64,000 nt of DNA, taken from assembly GCF_014198245.1 (NCBI RefSeq), contig NZ_JACIHE010000004.1, forward strand, positions 186,001-250,000. Direction: 5' to 3'. The DNA is from Bradyrhizobium sp. cir1 (lineage in GTDB: Bacteria; Pseudomonadota; Alphaproteobacteria; Rhizobiales; Xanthobacteraceae). The notes beneath the pieces are model-generated. The model had not been told where the DNA came from and did not search any database. It worked only from the letters and a program-made list of their open reading frames with translations. Position numbers and translations under genes: made by a program. Of this stretch, positions 8,209 to 17,421 are shown piece after piece (position 1 is the stretch's first letter; each line of letters begins with the position of its first letter).

Positions 8209-9312
8209 ATGGACAACGACAACAAGCGCGGAGGATCCAGCCTTGACCGGCGTCATTTGCTCCAGGCGGGGCTGGCTGCGGCGTTCGCCGCGCCGCTTGG
8301 CGCCTTTGGTGCAGCGCAGGCCTTCGCGCCGCGCGCCATCGCGCCTGGCGTCGACTTCTCGGAGTTTCCGCTGTGCCGCACGGCCTCCGAGGCGCCCGCG
8401 CTGACCGGCGCGCCGCGCAAGCTGAAACTGTCGTGGAATGCCGGCGCAGTCTGTCTCGCGCCGGTCCCTGTCGCCATCGAGCACGGCTTCTTCCAGAAGC
8501 ACAATCTCGACGTCGAGCTCGTCAACTATTCCGGCTCGACCGACCAGCTGCTCGAGGCGATCGCGACGGGCAAGAGCGATGCCGGCCTCGGCATGGCGCT
8601 GCGCTGGCTGAAGCCGCTGGAGCAGGGTTTTGACGTCAAGATCGCCGCCGGCACCCATGGCGGCTGCATGCGCGTGCTGTCGCGCACCGATTCCGGCGTT
8701 GCCAGGCTCGCCGACCTCAAGGGCAAGATCGTCGCGGTCGGCGATCTTGCCGGGCCCGACAAGAACTTCTTCTCGATCCAGCTCGCCAAGCTCGGCATCG
8801 ATCCGGTGAAGGACGTCGACTGGCGCGCCTATCCCGGCAATCTGCTCAACGTCGCCGTGGAGAAGGGCGAGGTGCAGGCGTTCCTGTCCTCCGACCCGCT
8901 CGCCTATCTCTGGCTCAAGGACACGCAATACAAGGAGGTCGCCTCCAATCTCGACGGCGAATATCGCGAAAAGAGCTGCTGCATCCTCGGCCTGCGCGGC
9001 AGCCTGGTGCGCGAGGAGCCGCAGGTCGCGCGCGCCATCACCCAGGCGCTGCTCGATGCCGCGATGTTCACCTCGCAAAACTCTGCGGTCGCGGCGAAAT
9101 CGTTCCAGCCTTACGCGCCGAAGGCGGCGACGCTCGCCGACATCGAGGGCATGGTGCGCTACCACACCCACCATCATCATCCCGTCGGCGACGTCCTGAA
9201 GCGCGAGCTCAAGGCCTATGCCGACGATCTCAAGAGCGTGCAGGTCTTCAAGCAGAGCACCGACACCGCCAAATTCGCGGAGCGCATCTATGTCGACGTA
9301 TTCGCTGTCTGA
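8209..9312 (+). CDS. Tat-exported NrtA/SsuA-type ABC substrate-binding protein
   Basis: A 367-residue binding protein with a twin-arginine signal (SLDRRHLLQAG followed by a hydrophobic segment), implying export in a folded state. The mature part has the NMT1/NrtA-like core, including a GSTDQLLEAI block and the KSCCILGLRGSL segment typical of the nitrate/taurine/sulfonate group. A histidine cluster (YHTHHHH) near residue 325 is unusual and might bind metal. It is the first gene of an operon and overlaps the permease start by 23 bases. The ligand is probably an organosulfur compound, inferred from the two monooxygenases downstream. Confidence 0.88.
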   Translation: MDNDNKRGGSSLDRRHLLQAGLAAAFAAPLGAFGAAQAFAPRAIAPGVDFSEFPLCRTASEAPALTGAPRKLKLSWNAGAVCLAPVPVAIEHGFFQKHNLDVELVNYSGSTDQLLEAIATGKSDAGLGMALRWLKPLEQGFDVKIAAGTHGGCMRVLSRTDSGVARLADLKGKIVAVGDLAGPDKNFFSIQLAKLGIDPVKDVDWRAYPGNLLNVAVEKGEVQAFLSSDPLAYLWLKDTQYKEVASNLDGEYREKSCCILGLRGSLVREEPQVARAITQALLDAAMFTSQNSAVAAKSFQPYAPKAATLADIEGMVRYHTHHHHPVGDVLKRELKAYADDLKSVQVFKQSTDTAKFAERIYVDVFAV

Positions 9313-10312
9313 CGGGCTTGCCTCCAGCGCGCCGCGCACCTCGCGCGCGCCGCTGCTGGCGACCTGGATCCGGGAATCCGGCGTCGGCGTGCTCGCCAGC
9401 ATCGCCTGGATCGCCTTCGGCCTGTCCTGCCTGTGGTGGGAGGACGTCGGCGACTGGTCGCGCACGCATTCGCTCGGCATCGCCGCCTTCATCATCGCAG
9501 CCGTAGCGCTGTTTGGGACCGTCGGCGCCGATTATCTCGGCTCGGCTGGACAGGCATTGCGCAAGCGTGCGCCCTGGCTCGTCGCGCTCGGCGTCTTTCT
9601 GACCTTGTGGGAGGTCGCGACCGCAAAGTTTGCCTGGCTGCCGCTGCCGTTCTTCCCGCCGCCGCAGGCGATCATCGAGGTCTATACCGACGATCTGCCA
9701 AAGCTGCTCGACAGCGTCTTTGCGTCGATCAAGCTCCAGCTCGGCGGCTATCTGATCGGCGCGACGATCGGCTTTTTGACCGGCGTCTCGATCGGCTGGT
9801 CGCGCGCGGTCGGCTATTGGGTGCATCCGGTGCTGCGCTTCATCGGACCGCTGCCGGCGACCGCCTGGCTGCCGATCGCCTTCTTCACCTTCCCGTCGAG
9901 CTGGAGCGCCTCGACCTTCCTGATCGCGCTGGCGACTGGCTTTCCCGTCACCGTGCTGACCTGGTCGGGCGTCGCGAGCGTCAGCAACGCCTATTACGAC
10001 GTCGCGCGCACGCTGGGTGCCAAGCCGTCCTTCCTGGTGCTCAAGGTTGCGATCCCCGCCGCGCTGCCGCACGTCTTCGTCGGCCTGTTCATGGGGCTCG
10101 GCTCGTCTTTCGCCGTGCTGGTCGTTGCCGAGATGATCGGCGTCAAGGCCGGGCTCGGCTGGTACCTGCAATGGGCACAGGGCTGGGCTGCCTACGCCAA
10201 CATGTATGCGGCGCTGATCGTGATGTCGCTGCTCTGCTCCGGCGCGATCACGCTGCTGTTTGCGATCCGCGATCGCCTCCTGGTCTGGCAGAAGGGGACC
10301 GTCAAATGGTAG
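9290..10312 (+). CDS. ABC transporter permease, SsuC/TauC type
   Basis: A 340-residue inner-membrane permease. The ATG at 9290 lies inside the end of the preceding gene and is the first start in frame with the family. It has about seven hydrophobic segments, two of them in an N-terminal extension. The cytoplasmic EAA loop is recognisable in YYDVARTLGAKPSFLVLKVA, the site of contact with the ATPase. Together with the binding proteins at 8209, 13389 and perhaps 6749 it forms the importer. The stop is embedded in ATGGTAG, giving a seven-base overlap with the ATPase gene, which suggests tight coupling. Confidence 0.92.
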   Translation: MSTYSLSDGLASSAPRTSRAPLLATWIRESGVGVLASIAWIAFGLSCLWWEDVGDWSRTHSLGIAAFIIAAVALFGTVGADYLGSAGQALRKRAPWLVALGVFLTLWEVATAKFAWLPLPFFPPPQAIIEVYTDDLPKLLDSVFASIKLQLGGYLIGATIGFLTGVSIGWSRAVGYWVHPVLRFIGPLPATAWLPIAFFTFPSSWSASTFLIALATGFPVTVLTWSGVASVSNAYYDVARTLGAKPSFLVLKVAIPAALPHVFVGLFMGLGSSFAVLVVAEMIGVKAGLGWYLQWAQGWAAYANMYAALIVMSLLCSGAITLLFAIRDRLLVWQKGTVKW

Positions 10313-11106
10313 CTGCAGCCGCATTGGCCGAGATTGCCACTCCGCCCGCCGCCGGCGCTGCGCTCGATATCGAGCAGGTCAGCCACGCCTTCGACATCGA
10401 CGGGGCCGAGCTGCCGGTACTCAGCGACGTCAGCATCTCGGTCGAGCCCGGCGAGTTCGTCGCATTGCTCGGCCCCTCCGGCTGCGGCAAGTCCACTCTG
10501 CTGCGGCTCGTTGCCGGCCTCGACAAGCCCAAGGCAGGACGGCTGCGGGAGGACGAGGAGCGCATCAGAAGTCCGCATCCCTCGCGCGTGGTCGTGTTCC
10601 AGGATCCGACCCTGTTTCCTTGGCGGTCGGTCTGGGACAACGTCGCCCTGGGCCTCGAGGCCCAGGGCATTCTCAAGAGCCAGCGCCACCGTGTCGATGA
10701 TGCGCTCGATCTCGTCGGGCTGTCGTCCTTCCGCAATGCCTATCCGCACCAGCTCTCCGGCGGCATGGCCCAGCGCGTCGCGCTGGCGCGTGCGCTGGTC
10801 AACGATCCCAAGATACTCATCCTCGACGAGCCCTTGGGAAAATTGGACTCGCTCACCCGCATCACCATGCAGGCCGAGCTTGTCTCGCTGTGGCAGCGCA
10901 AGGGCTTTACCACGCTGCTGGTGACGCATGATGCCGAGGAAGCGCTGGTGCTGGCCAACCGCGTCATCGTGTTCAGCGATCGTCCCGCGCGCGTGAAGGC
11001 CGACATTCGCGTCGACCGTCCGTATCCGCGCCATCGCGGCGATCCATATCTCGCCGATCTGCGCCGCCAGATCCTCGGTCTGTTGGGGTTGGACGCCACA
11101 TGGTAA
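10306..11106 (+). CDS. ABC transporter ATP-binding protein, SsuB/TauB type
   Basis: A 266-residue ATPase with Walker A GPSGCGKST, signature LSGGMAQR, Walker B LILDEP and the switch histidine in LVTHDAEEA. The ATG at 10306 overlaps the permease stop; the ATPase stop in turn overlaps the next start in the same ATGGTAA arrangement. The D-loop region reads LGKLDSLTR where many homologues have FGALD. It energises the neighbouring permease for uptake of sulfonate-like compounds. Confidence 0.94.
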   Translation: MVAAAALAEIATPPAAGAALDIEQVSHAFDIDGAELPVLSDVSISVEPGEFVALLGPSGCGKSTLLRLVAGLDKPKAGRLREDEERIRSPHPSRVVVFQDPTLFPWRSVWDNVALGLEAQGILKSQRHRVDDALDLVGLSSFRNAYPHQLSGGMAQRVALARALVNDPKILILDEPLGKLDSLTRITMQAELVSLWQRKGFTTLLVTHDAEEALVLANRVIVFSDRPARVKADIRVDRPYPRHRGDPYLADLRRQILGLLGLDATW

Positions 11107-12272
11107 CGCCTGCAGCCAAGGGCCGCACGACTCACAGCGAACCCGACTACATCGCCCGCGCCGAGGCGCTGGCCGAAACCTTCGCCGCGCGGGCGGCCGA
11201 ACACGACCGCGCCGGCAGCTTTCCGTTCGAGAATTTTCGCGAGCTGTCCGAGGCGGGCCTGCTGTCGCTGACGGTGCCGGCGGCCCATGGCGGCGGTGGG
11301 GCGGGGGCGCGCTACGCCGCGCGCGTCATCGGCATCCTCGGCAAGGCCGATCCGTCGACCGCGCTGGTGCTGTCGATGCATTACATCAATCATCTCGTCA
11401 TGGCGCGCAGCCCGACCTGGCCGACGCGGCTGTCGCGCAAGCTCGCGCGCGAGAGCGTCGAGGGCCTTGCGCTCGTCAACGCGCTACGCGTCGAACCGGA
11501 GCTTGGCTCGCCCGCGCGCGGCGGCCTGCCGGCGACGATTGCGCGGCGCACTGAAACTGGGTGGCGCCTCTCCGGCCACAAGATCTATTCGACGGGATCG
11601 CCGATCCTGAAATGGTACCTGGTCTGGGCGCGGACCGACGAGGCCGAGCCGCGCGTCGGCCAGTTCCTGGTGCCGGCAGGACTGCCGGGCACGCGCATCG
11701 TCGAGACCTGGGATCATCATGGCCTGCGCGCCAGCGGCAGCCACGACGTCATCTTCGACGATGTCGTGATCCCGCTCGATGCCGAGATCGACGTGCGCAA
11801 GCCGGCTGACTGGCGCACGCTCGACGTCACGCAGGCGACGGTCCACACCGTCTTCGTCGCCGCGATCTATGACGGCGTCGCCCGCGCCGCGCGCGACTGG
11901 CTGATCACGTTCCTGAAGCAGCGCGTGCCCGCCAGTCTCGGGGCGCCGCTCGCGACTTTGGCCCGCGCGCAGGAGATCCTCGGCGCCATCGAGGCGCGGC
12001 TTGCGGTCAACGCGCGGTTGATCGCCTCCTTTGCCGGCGACTTCGATGATGGTGTCGAGCTCTCCGGCACCGAGTCCAACGTCATCAAGCTGACGGTCAC
12101 CAATAACGCGGTCGCCGTCGTCGAGGACGCGCTGTCGCTCACCGGCAATCACGGCCTGACCCGGGTCAATCCGCTGGAGCGGCACTATCGCGACGTGCTG
12201 TGCGGGCGGGTGCACACTCCGCAGGACGATTCCACCCGCATCGGCCTTGGCCGTGCCGCACTCGGCCTCTAG
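11100..12272 (+). CDS. Acyl-CoA dehydrogenase-fold flavin monooxygenase, SfnB/DszC-like
   Basis: A 390-residue protein of the acyl-CoA dehydrogenase superfamily. The N-terminal helical domain, the middle beta-domain (GHKIYSTGSPI block) and the C-terminal helical domain are in the normal order. In this context, between a sulfonate importer and an SsuD-like enzyme, it fits the SfnB/DszC branch, in which FMNH2-dependent oxygenation releases sulfur from sulfones or thiophenes; this assignment is inference. The start overlaps the ATPase stop by seven bases. No flavin reductase gene is in the window, so reduced flavin must come from elsewhere. Confidence 0.85.
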   Translation: MVTPAAKGRTTHSEPDYIARAEALAETFAARAAEHDRAGSFPFENFRELSEAGLLSLTVPAAHGGGGAGARYAARVIGILGKADPSTALVLSMHYINHLVMARSPTWPTRLSRKLARESVEGLALVNALRVEPELGSPARGGLPATIARRTETGWRLSGHKIYSTGSPILKWYLVWARTDEAEPRVGQFLVPAGLPGTRIVETWDHHGLRASGSHDVIFDDVVIPLDAEIDVRKPADWRTLDVTQATVHTVFVAAIYDGVARAARDWLITFLKQRVPASLGAPLATLARAQEILGAIEARLAVNARLIASFAGDFDDGVELSGTESNVIKLTVTNNAVAVVEDALSLTGNHGLTRVNPLERHYRDVLCGRVHTPQDDSTRIGLGRAALGL

Positions 12273-12291
12273 AGAAAACAGGGAGACGATC

Positions 12292-13392
12292 ATGTCGATC
12301 GAATTCATCGGCTTCATCAGCAACAACAATTCGTCAGAGACCATCGTGCGCGAGGGCCCGGTGCTCGATCCAACTCACATCGAGACGGTGGCGAAGGCGC
12401 ACGAGAACGCCGGTTTCGACCGTGCGCTGCTGGCGTTCCATTCGACGACGCCAGACTCGCTCCAGGTCGCCCAGCACGTGCTCAATCACACTGAGAAGCT
12501 CAACGTGCTGATCGCGCAGCGGCCCGGCTTCACCGCGCCGACATTGCTGGCACGGCAGTTCGCCGTGCTCGACCAGTTTTCCCGCGGCCGTGTCGCGCTC
12601 CATGTCATCACCGGCGGCAACGCCACCGAGCTCCGGCAGGACGGCAATACGCTCGACGACAAGGACGAGCGTTATGCCCGCACCTCCGAGTTCCTCGACG
12701 TGCTCAGGCTGGAATGGAGCAGCGACAAGCCGTTCAGCTACAAGGGCAGGTACTACCAGGTCGAGAATGCCGTCTCGCAGGTGAAGCCCTATCGTCCCGA
12801 AGGCATCCGCATCTATTTCGGCGGCGCCTCGGACGCGGCGATCGACGTTGCGGGCAAGCACGCCGACACCTTTGCACTGTGGGGCGAATCCTATGCCCAG
12901 GTACGCGACGTGACCTCCCGCGTGCACAACGCGGCGGTGCGGCAGGGGCGGCCGACGCCGCGCTTCAGCCTGTCGGTGCGGCCGATCATTGCCCCGACCG
13001 AGAAGCAGGCCTGGGAGAAGGCTGAGGAGATCCTGGCCCGCGCCACCGCGCTTCAGGACAAGACCGGCTACCGCAAGCCCGCCGACGGCCATGCCACCGC
13101 CGGCGCGCGGCGCCTGCTCGCGCTCGCCGACCAGGGCAGCCGCATCGACAAGCGGCTCTGGACCGAGATCGCAAAGCTCACCGGCGCCAACAGCAACACC
13201 ACCGCACTCGTCGGCACGCCCGAGCAGGTCGCCGAAGTCTTCGGCGATTATTACGATCTCGGCATCAGCCATTTCCTGATCCGCGGCTTCGATCCGCTGA
13301 TCGATGCCATCGAGTACGGCCGCGAGCTGATCCCGCTGACGCGCGAGCTGATCGCCAAGCGCCAGGCGGTGCGCGGCGAGGCCGCGGAATGA
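12292..13392 (+). CDS. LLM-class flavin-dependent monooxygenase, SsuD-like
   Basis: A 366-residue bacterial-luciferase-fold enzyme of the alkanesulfonate monooxygenase group, which uses FMNH2 and oxygen to split alkanesulfonates into aldehyde and sulfite. The N-terminal strand MSIEFIGFI, the block RQFAVLDQFSRGRVALHVITGG and the YFGGASDAA segment are family hallmarks. The ATG at 12292 follows GGGAGACGATC; an upstream in-frame start would lie inside the preceding gene. The stop overlaps the next start as ATGA. Substrate chain length is unknown. Confidence 0.9.
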   Translation: MSIEFIGFISNNNSSETIVREGPVLDPTHIETVAKAHENAGFDRALLAFHSTTPDSLQVAQHVLNHTEKLNVLIAQRPGFTAPTLLARQFAVLDQFSRGRVALHVITGGNATELRQDGNTLDDKDERYARTSEFLDVLRLEWSSDKPFSYKGRYYQVENAVSQVKPYRPEGIRIYFGGASDAAIDVAGKHADTFALWGESYAQVRDVTSRVHNAAVRQGRPTPRFSLSVRPIIAPTEKQAWEKAEEILARATALQDKTGYRKPADGHATAGARRLLALADQGSRIDKRLWTEIAKLTGANSNTTALVGTPEQVAEVFGDYYDLGISHFLIRGFDPLIDAIEYGRELIPLTRELIAKRQAVRGEAAE

Positions 13393-14327
13393 TCCGCCCC
13401 ATGCTGGCCGGCGCGCTGCTGTTCGCTTCGTTGGAGGTGACAGCGGCGCAAACCACCTTGCGCGTCGGGGACCAGAAGGGCAATGCGCAGGCCGTGATGG
13501 AAGCGGCCGGCGTGCTCAAGGACGTCCCCTACAAGATCGAGTGGAAGGAGTTTCCGGCGGCCGCGCCGCTCCTGGAAGCGCTCAGTGCCGGTGCGATCGA
13601 GACCGGTCTCGTCGGGGATGCGCCCTTCACCTTCGCCGCCGCCTCGGGCGCACCGGTGAAGGCGATCGCCGCCATCCGGCAAACGCGTGAGGGGCTCGCA
13701 ATCCTCGTGCCTGAGACTTCGCCGATCAGGAGTTTTGCTGATCTGCGCGGCAAGAAGATCGCAACCGGCCGCGGCTCGATCGGCCATCAGCTGATCCTCG
13801 CCGCGCTGGAGAAGAACGGCTGGAGTGCGAGTGACGTGCAGATCGCGTTCCTGGCGCCGTCGGACGCCAAGATCGCCTACACCCAAGGCTCTGTCGATGC
13901 GTGGTCGACCTGGGAGCCGTATGTCAGCCAGGAGGAGGTGCTGTTCAGGTCGCGCCGCATCATCACCTCCGAAGGCCTGACACCGGGCCTGAGCTTCCAG
14001 GTGGCGCGGCCCGACGCCATCCGCGACAAGCGCGCCGAGCTGACCGATTTCGTCCGGCGCCTCACCGCGGCGCGGGCGTGGTCGCTGAACAACATCGACA
14101 GCTACGCCGCGACCTGGGGCAGGCTGATGAACATCCCGACCGCCGTGCCGCAGAACTGGCTGTCGCGAGCCAAGATCCGCATTACGCCGATCGATGACGG
14201 CGTGGTCGCGGACGAGCAGAGCACGATCGACCTGTATTTCCGCTGGGGCCTGATCAAGCAGAAGCTCGATGCAACCGAGATCGTCGACCGCTCGTTTGCG
14301 GACGCGATCGCGAAGGCGGGGTTGTAG
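13389..14327 (+). CDS. Second SsuA-like sulfonate-binding protein
   Basis: A 312-residue periplasmic binding protein with a short signal peptide (cleavage near VTAAQTT). It shares the RVGDQKGN start, YKIEWKEFPAAAP and SVDAWSTWEP blocks with the protein at 6749, so the two are paralogues flanking one importer. The start overlaps the SsuD-like stop by four bases and is the last gene of the operon. Having more than one binding protein for a single permease suggests a broadened ligand range. Confidence 0.88.
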   Translation: MIRPMLAGALLFASLEVTAAQTTLRVGDQKGNAQAVMEAAGVLKDVPYKIEWKEFPAAAPLLEALSAGAIETGLVGDAPFTFAAASGAPVKAIAAIRQTREGLAILVPETSPIRSFADLRGKKIATGRGSIGHQLILAALEKNGWSASDVQIAFLAPSDAKIAYTQGSVDAWSTWEPYVSQEEVLFRSRRIITSEGLTPGLSFQVARPDAIRDKRAELTDFVRRLTAARAWSLNNIDSYAATWGRLMNIPTAVPQNWLSRAKIRITPIDDGVVADEQSTIDLYFRWGLIKQKLDATEIVDRSFADAIAKAGL

Positions 14328-14380
14328 CGCTCTCTTGTGTCTCGGACGCGGTGCAGCGTGAAACGGGTGCCGGTGCCGGT

Positions 14381-14485
14381 GTCATTCCGGGGCGCGACGA
14401 AGTCGCGAGCCCGGAATCCATTCAGCTGCAAATATTGCGGCCCGATGGATTCCGGGCTCGCCCTGCGGGCGCCCCCGAATGACAG
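14381..14485. repeat. Dispersed inverted-repeat element
   Basis: Two imperfect inverted arms, GTCATTCCGGGGCGCGACGA on the left and the matching GCGCCCCCGAATGAC end on the right, enclose an inner palindrome built on CCCGGAATCCAT and ATGGATTCCGGG. It lies downstream of the operon stop. I recall similar elements as common in Bradyrhizobium intergenic DNA. The rest of the 14328-14682 gap shows no gene. Confidence 0.75.
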
Positions 14486-14682
14486 TGGTGGGTGCGAGAG
14501 CTCACGAGCCCCTCAAGCATCCGTGAAGCGAGAAGAACATCGCCAGAGCGACGGCCGTTCTCGACACATTCCTTCTGCATTCTCTCCGCTGACAACATCA
14601 CCATTGCTATTTGCTCCACCTCCCTTGCGGCACGGTGCACTCCCGCAAAAATCAATCCGACGACCACATCGGGAGACCGGCC

Positions 14683-15528
14683 ATGGGCCTGCAAGAAACA
14701 AAAATCGAATCGCTTCCCTTCGTCACCGCCGAACTCAACTATCTCGCGCCGACATCGGCCAAGCCGCGCACCTACGCCTTCGATCCGCCGCCGGGCGAGC
14801 CGAAGAGCACGTCGCTGCCGGAGCCGCACCAGGTCCCGATCTTCGATGCGCGGCTGATCGCGCAAAACTTCTCGCTCGATCGCGAGGGCTTTGCGCTGGT
14901 GCGTCACCCGACGCAGGTGAAGGATTTCTACAACGAGGAAGAGGTGAGGGCGGTCTACTATCCCGCCGTCGAAGCCTTTCTGCGCGCGACGCTGAAGGCC
15001 GATCGTGTCCTCATCTTCGACCACACCGTACGCAAGCGTGTCGAAGGTGCGCCAGATATCCGTGACGGCGGCCCGCGTCAGCCGGCGACACGCGTCCATG
15101 TCGACCAGACCGTAGTCTCCGGCGCCAACCGCGTGCGTGAGCATCTGCCAGATGAAGCCGAGGAGCTGCTGAAGGGGCGTGTGCAGGTGATCAATCTGTG
15201 GCGGCCGATCCGCGGCCCCTTGCGCGATTCACCGCTCGCTATGGCCGACGGCACGACGGTTAAGCCCGAGGATCTTGTCGCCTCCGACCTGATCTATCCC
15301 AACCGCCGCGGCGAGACTTATTCGGTGAAATACAATCCGAACCACCGCTGGTTCTATTTCCCCGAGATGACGCCGGACGAGGCGCTGCTGCTGAAGTGCT
15401 ACGATTCCGCAACCGACGGCCGCACCCGTTTCGGGCCGCATACCGCGTTCATCGATCCGACCACGCCGGCCGACGCGGCGCCGCGCGAAAGCATCGAGGT
15501 CCGTACGCTTGTGTTTCACAAACAGTAA
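14683..15528 (+). CDS. CmcJ/NvfI-family oxidoreductase
   Basis: A 281-residue protein resembling the CmcJ/AsaB/NvfI group, which includes enzymes of cephamycin and fungal metabolite pathways. The conserved HVDQT segment (His-x-Asp) at mid-protein and GPHTAF near the C-terminus could form a non-haem iron site. The ATG at 14683 follows GGGAGACC with suitable spacing. There is no signal peptide. The gene stands alone; its substrate is unknown. The strong hairpin at 15541 probably ends its transcript. Confidence 0.75.
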   Translation: MGLQETKIESLPFVTAELNYLAPTSAKPRTYAFDPPPGEPKSTSLPEPHQVPIFDARLIAQNFSLDREGFALVRHPTQVKDFYNEEEVRAVYYPAVEAFLRATLKADRVLIFDHTVRKRVEGAPDIRDGGPRQPATRVHVDQTVVSGANRVREHLPDEAEELLKGRVQVINLWRPIRGPLRDSPLAMADGTTVKPEDLVASDLIYPNRRGETYSVKYNPNHRWFYFPEMTPDEALLLKCYDSATDGRTRFGPHTAFIDPTTPADAAPRESIEVRTLVFHKQ

Positions 15529-15540
15529 CAAAGTGTGATG

Positions 15541-15567
15541 GAACTGCCGGGCATTGCCCGGCAGTTC
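15541..15567. terminator. Strong hairpin, probable terminator
   Basis: GAACTGCCGGGC and GCCCGGCAGTTC form a perfect 12-bp stem with a three-base loop, 13 bases beyond the CmcJ-like stop codon. There is no T-run, so it may act as a rho-assisted terminator or an mRNA-stabilising end. Confidence 0.6.
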
Positions 15568-15630
15568 CCGGAACCTAGGGGAACAATCGACGTTTGCAGC
15601 GCCGGGGCAGGGCCAACCGGGAGCGGTGCC

Positions 15631-15951
15631 GTGCGAGCGCAGTTGACCCCATTGTTTTGTGTGACGATTTCTTCTCTTTCTTCTCTCGCCTTCATTTCCA
15701 TAGCAAATGCCGAAAGTGGGCTGGCCTCATATTACGGATACGGAAAGGCCGGTCGCGGCGAAATGACCTGCGCCCACCGCACGCGCCCGTTTGGCAGTGT
15801 GCTCAAGGTGTCCTATGGCGGTCGCTCGATCCAATGCCGCGTCAATGATCGCGGTCCCTTCATCCGCGGCCGCATCGTCGATCTCTCGGTGCCGGCGGCC
15901 CGTGCGCTCGGCATGATGAGCGCGGGCGTGGTGCGCGTCTCGGTGGATTAG
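15631..15951 (+). CDS. RlpA-like double-psi beta-barrel protein
   Basis: A 106-residue secreted protein. The GTG at 15631 after GGGAGCGGTGCC begins a clear signal peptide (cleavage near SIANAES); a longer frame from 15535 would run through the hairpin and is unlikely. The mature part is a minimal RlpA domain: ASYYG near its start, TCAHRTRPFGS, and VNDRGPF with its conserved aspartate, then RIVDLS. RlpA proteins bind or cleave denuded glycan strands at the septum. The SPOR domain of full RlpA is absent, so this is a short variant. Confidence 0.85.
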   Translation: MRAQLTPLFCVTISSLSSLAFISIANAESGLASYYGYGKAGRGEMTCAHRTRPFGSVLKVSYGGRSIQCRVNDRGPFIRGRIVDLSVPAARALGMMSAGVVRVSVD

Positions 15952-15994
15952 GCCTACGAGCGCGCTATAGTGCCGCCCAAAGCAAGGGGGCGCT

Positions 15995-17164
15995 ATGGCT
16001 GGGATAAGGGTGGGACTCGTCGGCTGCGGCTTCGTGTCGGAGTTGCACATGTATGCGTTCCGGCGTGTCTATGGCGTGGACGTCGAGGTCGCGGCGGTCG
16101 CCGCGCGCCGCGACAGGGTTGTCGCGTTCGCCCGACATCACAACATCCCGCGTGTTTACCGGAGCTTTGCCGAACTGATTGCCGACCGCGAGCTCGACGT
16201 CATCGACATCTGTACCCCGCCCAACCTCCATGCGGAGATGATCGTCGCCAGCATGCAGGCCGGCAAGCACGTGATCTGCGAAAAGCCGTTCGCTGGCTAT
16301 TTCGGCCGGGAAGGCGACAAGCAGCCGATCGGCAAGCACGTGCCGAAGGCGCTGATGTACGAGCGCGTGATCGAAGAGATGGACAGGACGCGGACCGCGA
16401 TCGAGCGCACCGGAAAGCTGTTCATGTATGCCGAGGACTGGATCTACGCGCCGGCCGTGAGCAAGACCGCGGAGATCATCAGGGCGACGAAGGACAAGAT
16501 CCTGTTCATGAAGGGCGAGGAGAGCCATTCCGGCTCGCACGCCGCGCATGCCGCGCAATGGGCGATGACCGGCGGCGGCTCGCTGATCCGCATGGGCTGT
16601 CATCCGCTCTCGGCCGTGCTGTATCTGAAGCAGGTCGAGGCCAAGGCGCGCGGCGAGAGCACCCATGTCGCCAGCGTCACCGGCGATGTCGGCAATGTCA
16701 CCGCCGTGCTCAAGCCGGAGGAGCGCGCCTACATCAAGGCCAAGCCCGTCGATGTCGAGGACTGGGGCACACTGACCGCCACGTTCTCCGACGGCACCAA
16801 GGCCACAGTGTTCTCCGGCGACATGATCATGGGCGGCGTGCGCAATTTGATCGAGACCTACACGAGCGGCGGCTCGCTGTTTGCCAACATCACGCCGAAC
16901 ACGCATCTGATGAGCTACCAGACCAGCGAGGAGAAGCTCGCGAGCGTCTACATCACCGAAAAGGTCGACCGCAAGACCGGCTGGCAATATGTCTGCCTGG
17001 AGGAGGAATGGACGCGCGGATACTTGCAGGAGATTCAGGACTTCATGGAATGCGCCGCGACCGGGCGGCAACCGTTGTCGGACCTCGCGCTGGCCTACGA
17101 GACGATCAAGGTGAACTACGCCGGCTATTGGGCGGCGGAGGAGGGAAGAAGGGTGGTGTTGTGA
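15995..17164 (+). CDS. Gfo/Idh/MocA-family oxidoreductase
   Basis: A 389-residue NAD(P)-dependent sugar or inositol dehydrogenase-like protein. The Rossmann nucleotide site is GLVGCGFVSELH at residues 7-18; the conserved EKPF motif near residue 98 carries the catalytic lysine. The C-terminal alpha/beta domain is complete. No substrate-specific neighbour is present; a solitary gene 43 bases after the RlpA-like gene. Substrate unknown. Confidence 0.9.
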   Translation: MAGIRVGLVGCGFVSELHMYAFRRVYGVDVEVAAVAARRDRVVAFARHHNIPRVYRSFAELIADRELDVIDICTPPNLHAEMIVASMQAGKHVICEKPFAGYFGREGDKQPIGKHVPKALMYERVIEEMDRTRTAIERTGKLFMYAEDWIYAPAVSKTAEIIRATKDKILFMKGEESHSGSHAAHAAQWAMTGGGSLIRMGCHPLSAVLYLKQVEAKARGESTHVASVTGDVGNVTAVLKPEERAYIKAKPVDVEDWGTLTATFSDGTKATVFSGDMIMGGVRNLIETYTSGGSLFANITPNTHLMSYQTSEEKLASVYITEKVDRKTGWQYVCLEEEWTRGYLQEIQDFMECAATGRQPLSDLALAYETIKVNYAGYWAAEEGRRVVL

Positions 17165-17187
17165 AAGCAGCGTGTTTCCACAGGCAC

Positions 17188-17400
17188 GCTGTCACCCCTT
17201 CTCCCCTTGCGGGAGAAGGTGGCATAGGCGGCCTTCGGCCGCCGTTCTTCAGAACGCCGAAGCGGAGCTTCGGCTATGGCGCCGGATGAGGGGTTGTTTC
17301 CGCGCATCCCAATGAGAGTTGGACGCGCGGAGAAAGACCCCTCACCCGTCTCGCCGCTACGCGGCGAGCCACCCTCTCCCACAAGGGGAGAGGGTGCACC
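17188..17400. repeat. Dispersed intergenic repeat cluster
   Basis: A stretch of nested hairpins including CCTTCTCCCCTTGCGGGAGAAGG, GGCGGCCTTCGGCCGCC and CTCGCCGCTACGCGGCGAG, ending with CACAAGGGGAGAGGG, which recurs at about 2837-2851. It fills the space between two convergent genes and may also terminate both transcripts. Confidence 0.65.
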
Positions 17401-17421
17401 GCTCGTGTAGCATGACCTCGC

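Noticed and set aside
8194..9495. 433-codon minus-strand frame over the sulfonate-binding protein gene
   Set aside because: Antisense shadow; no start signal or domain.
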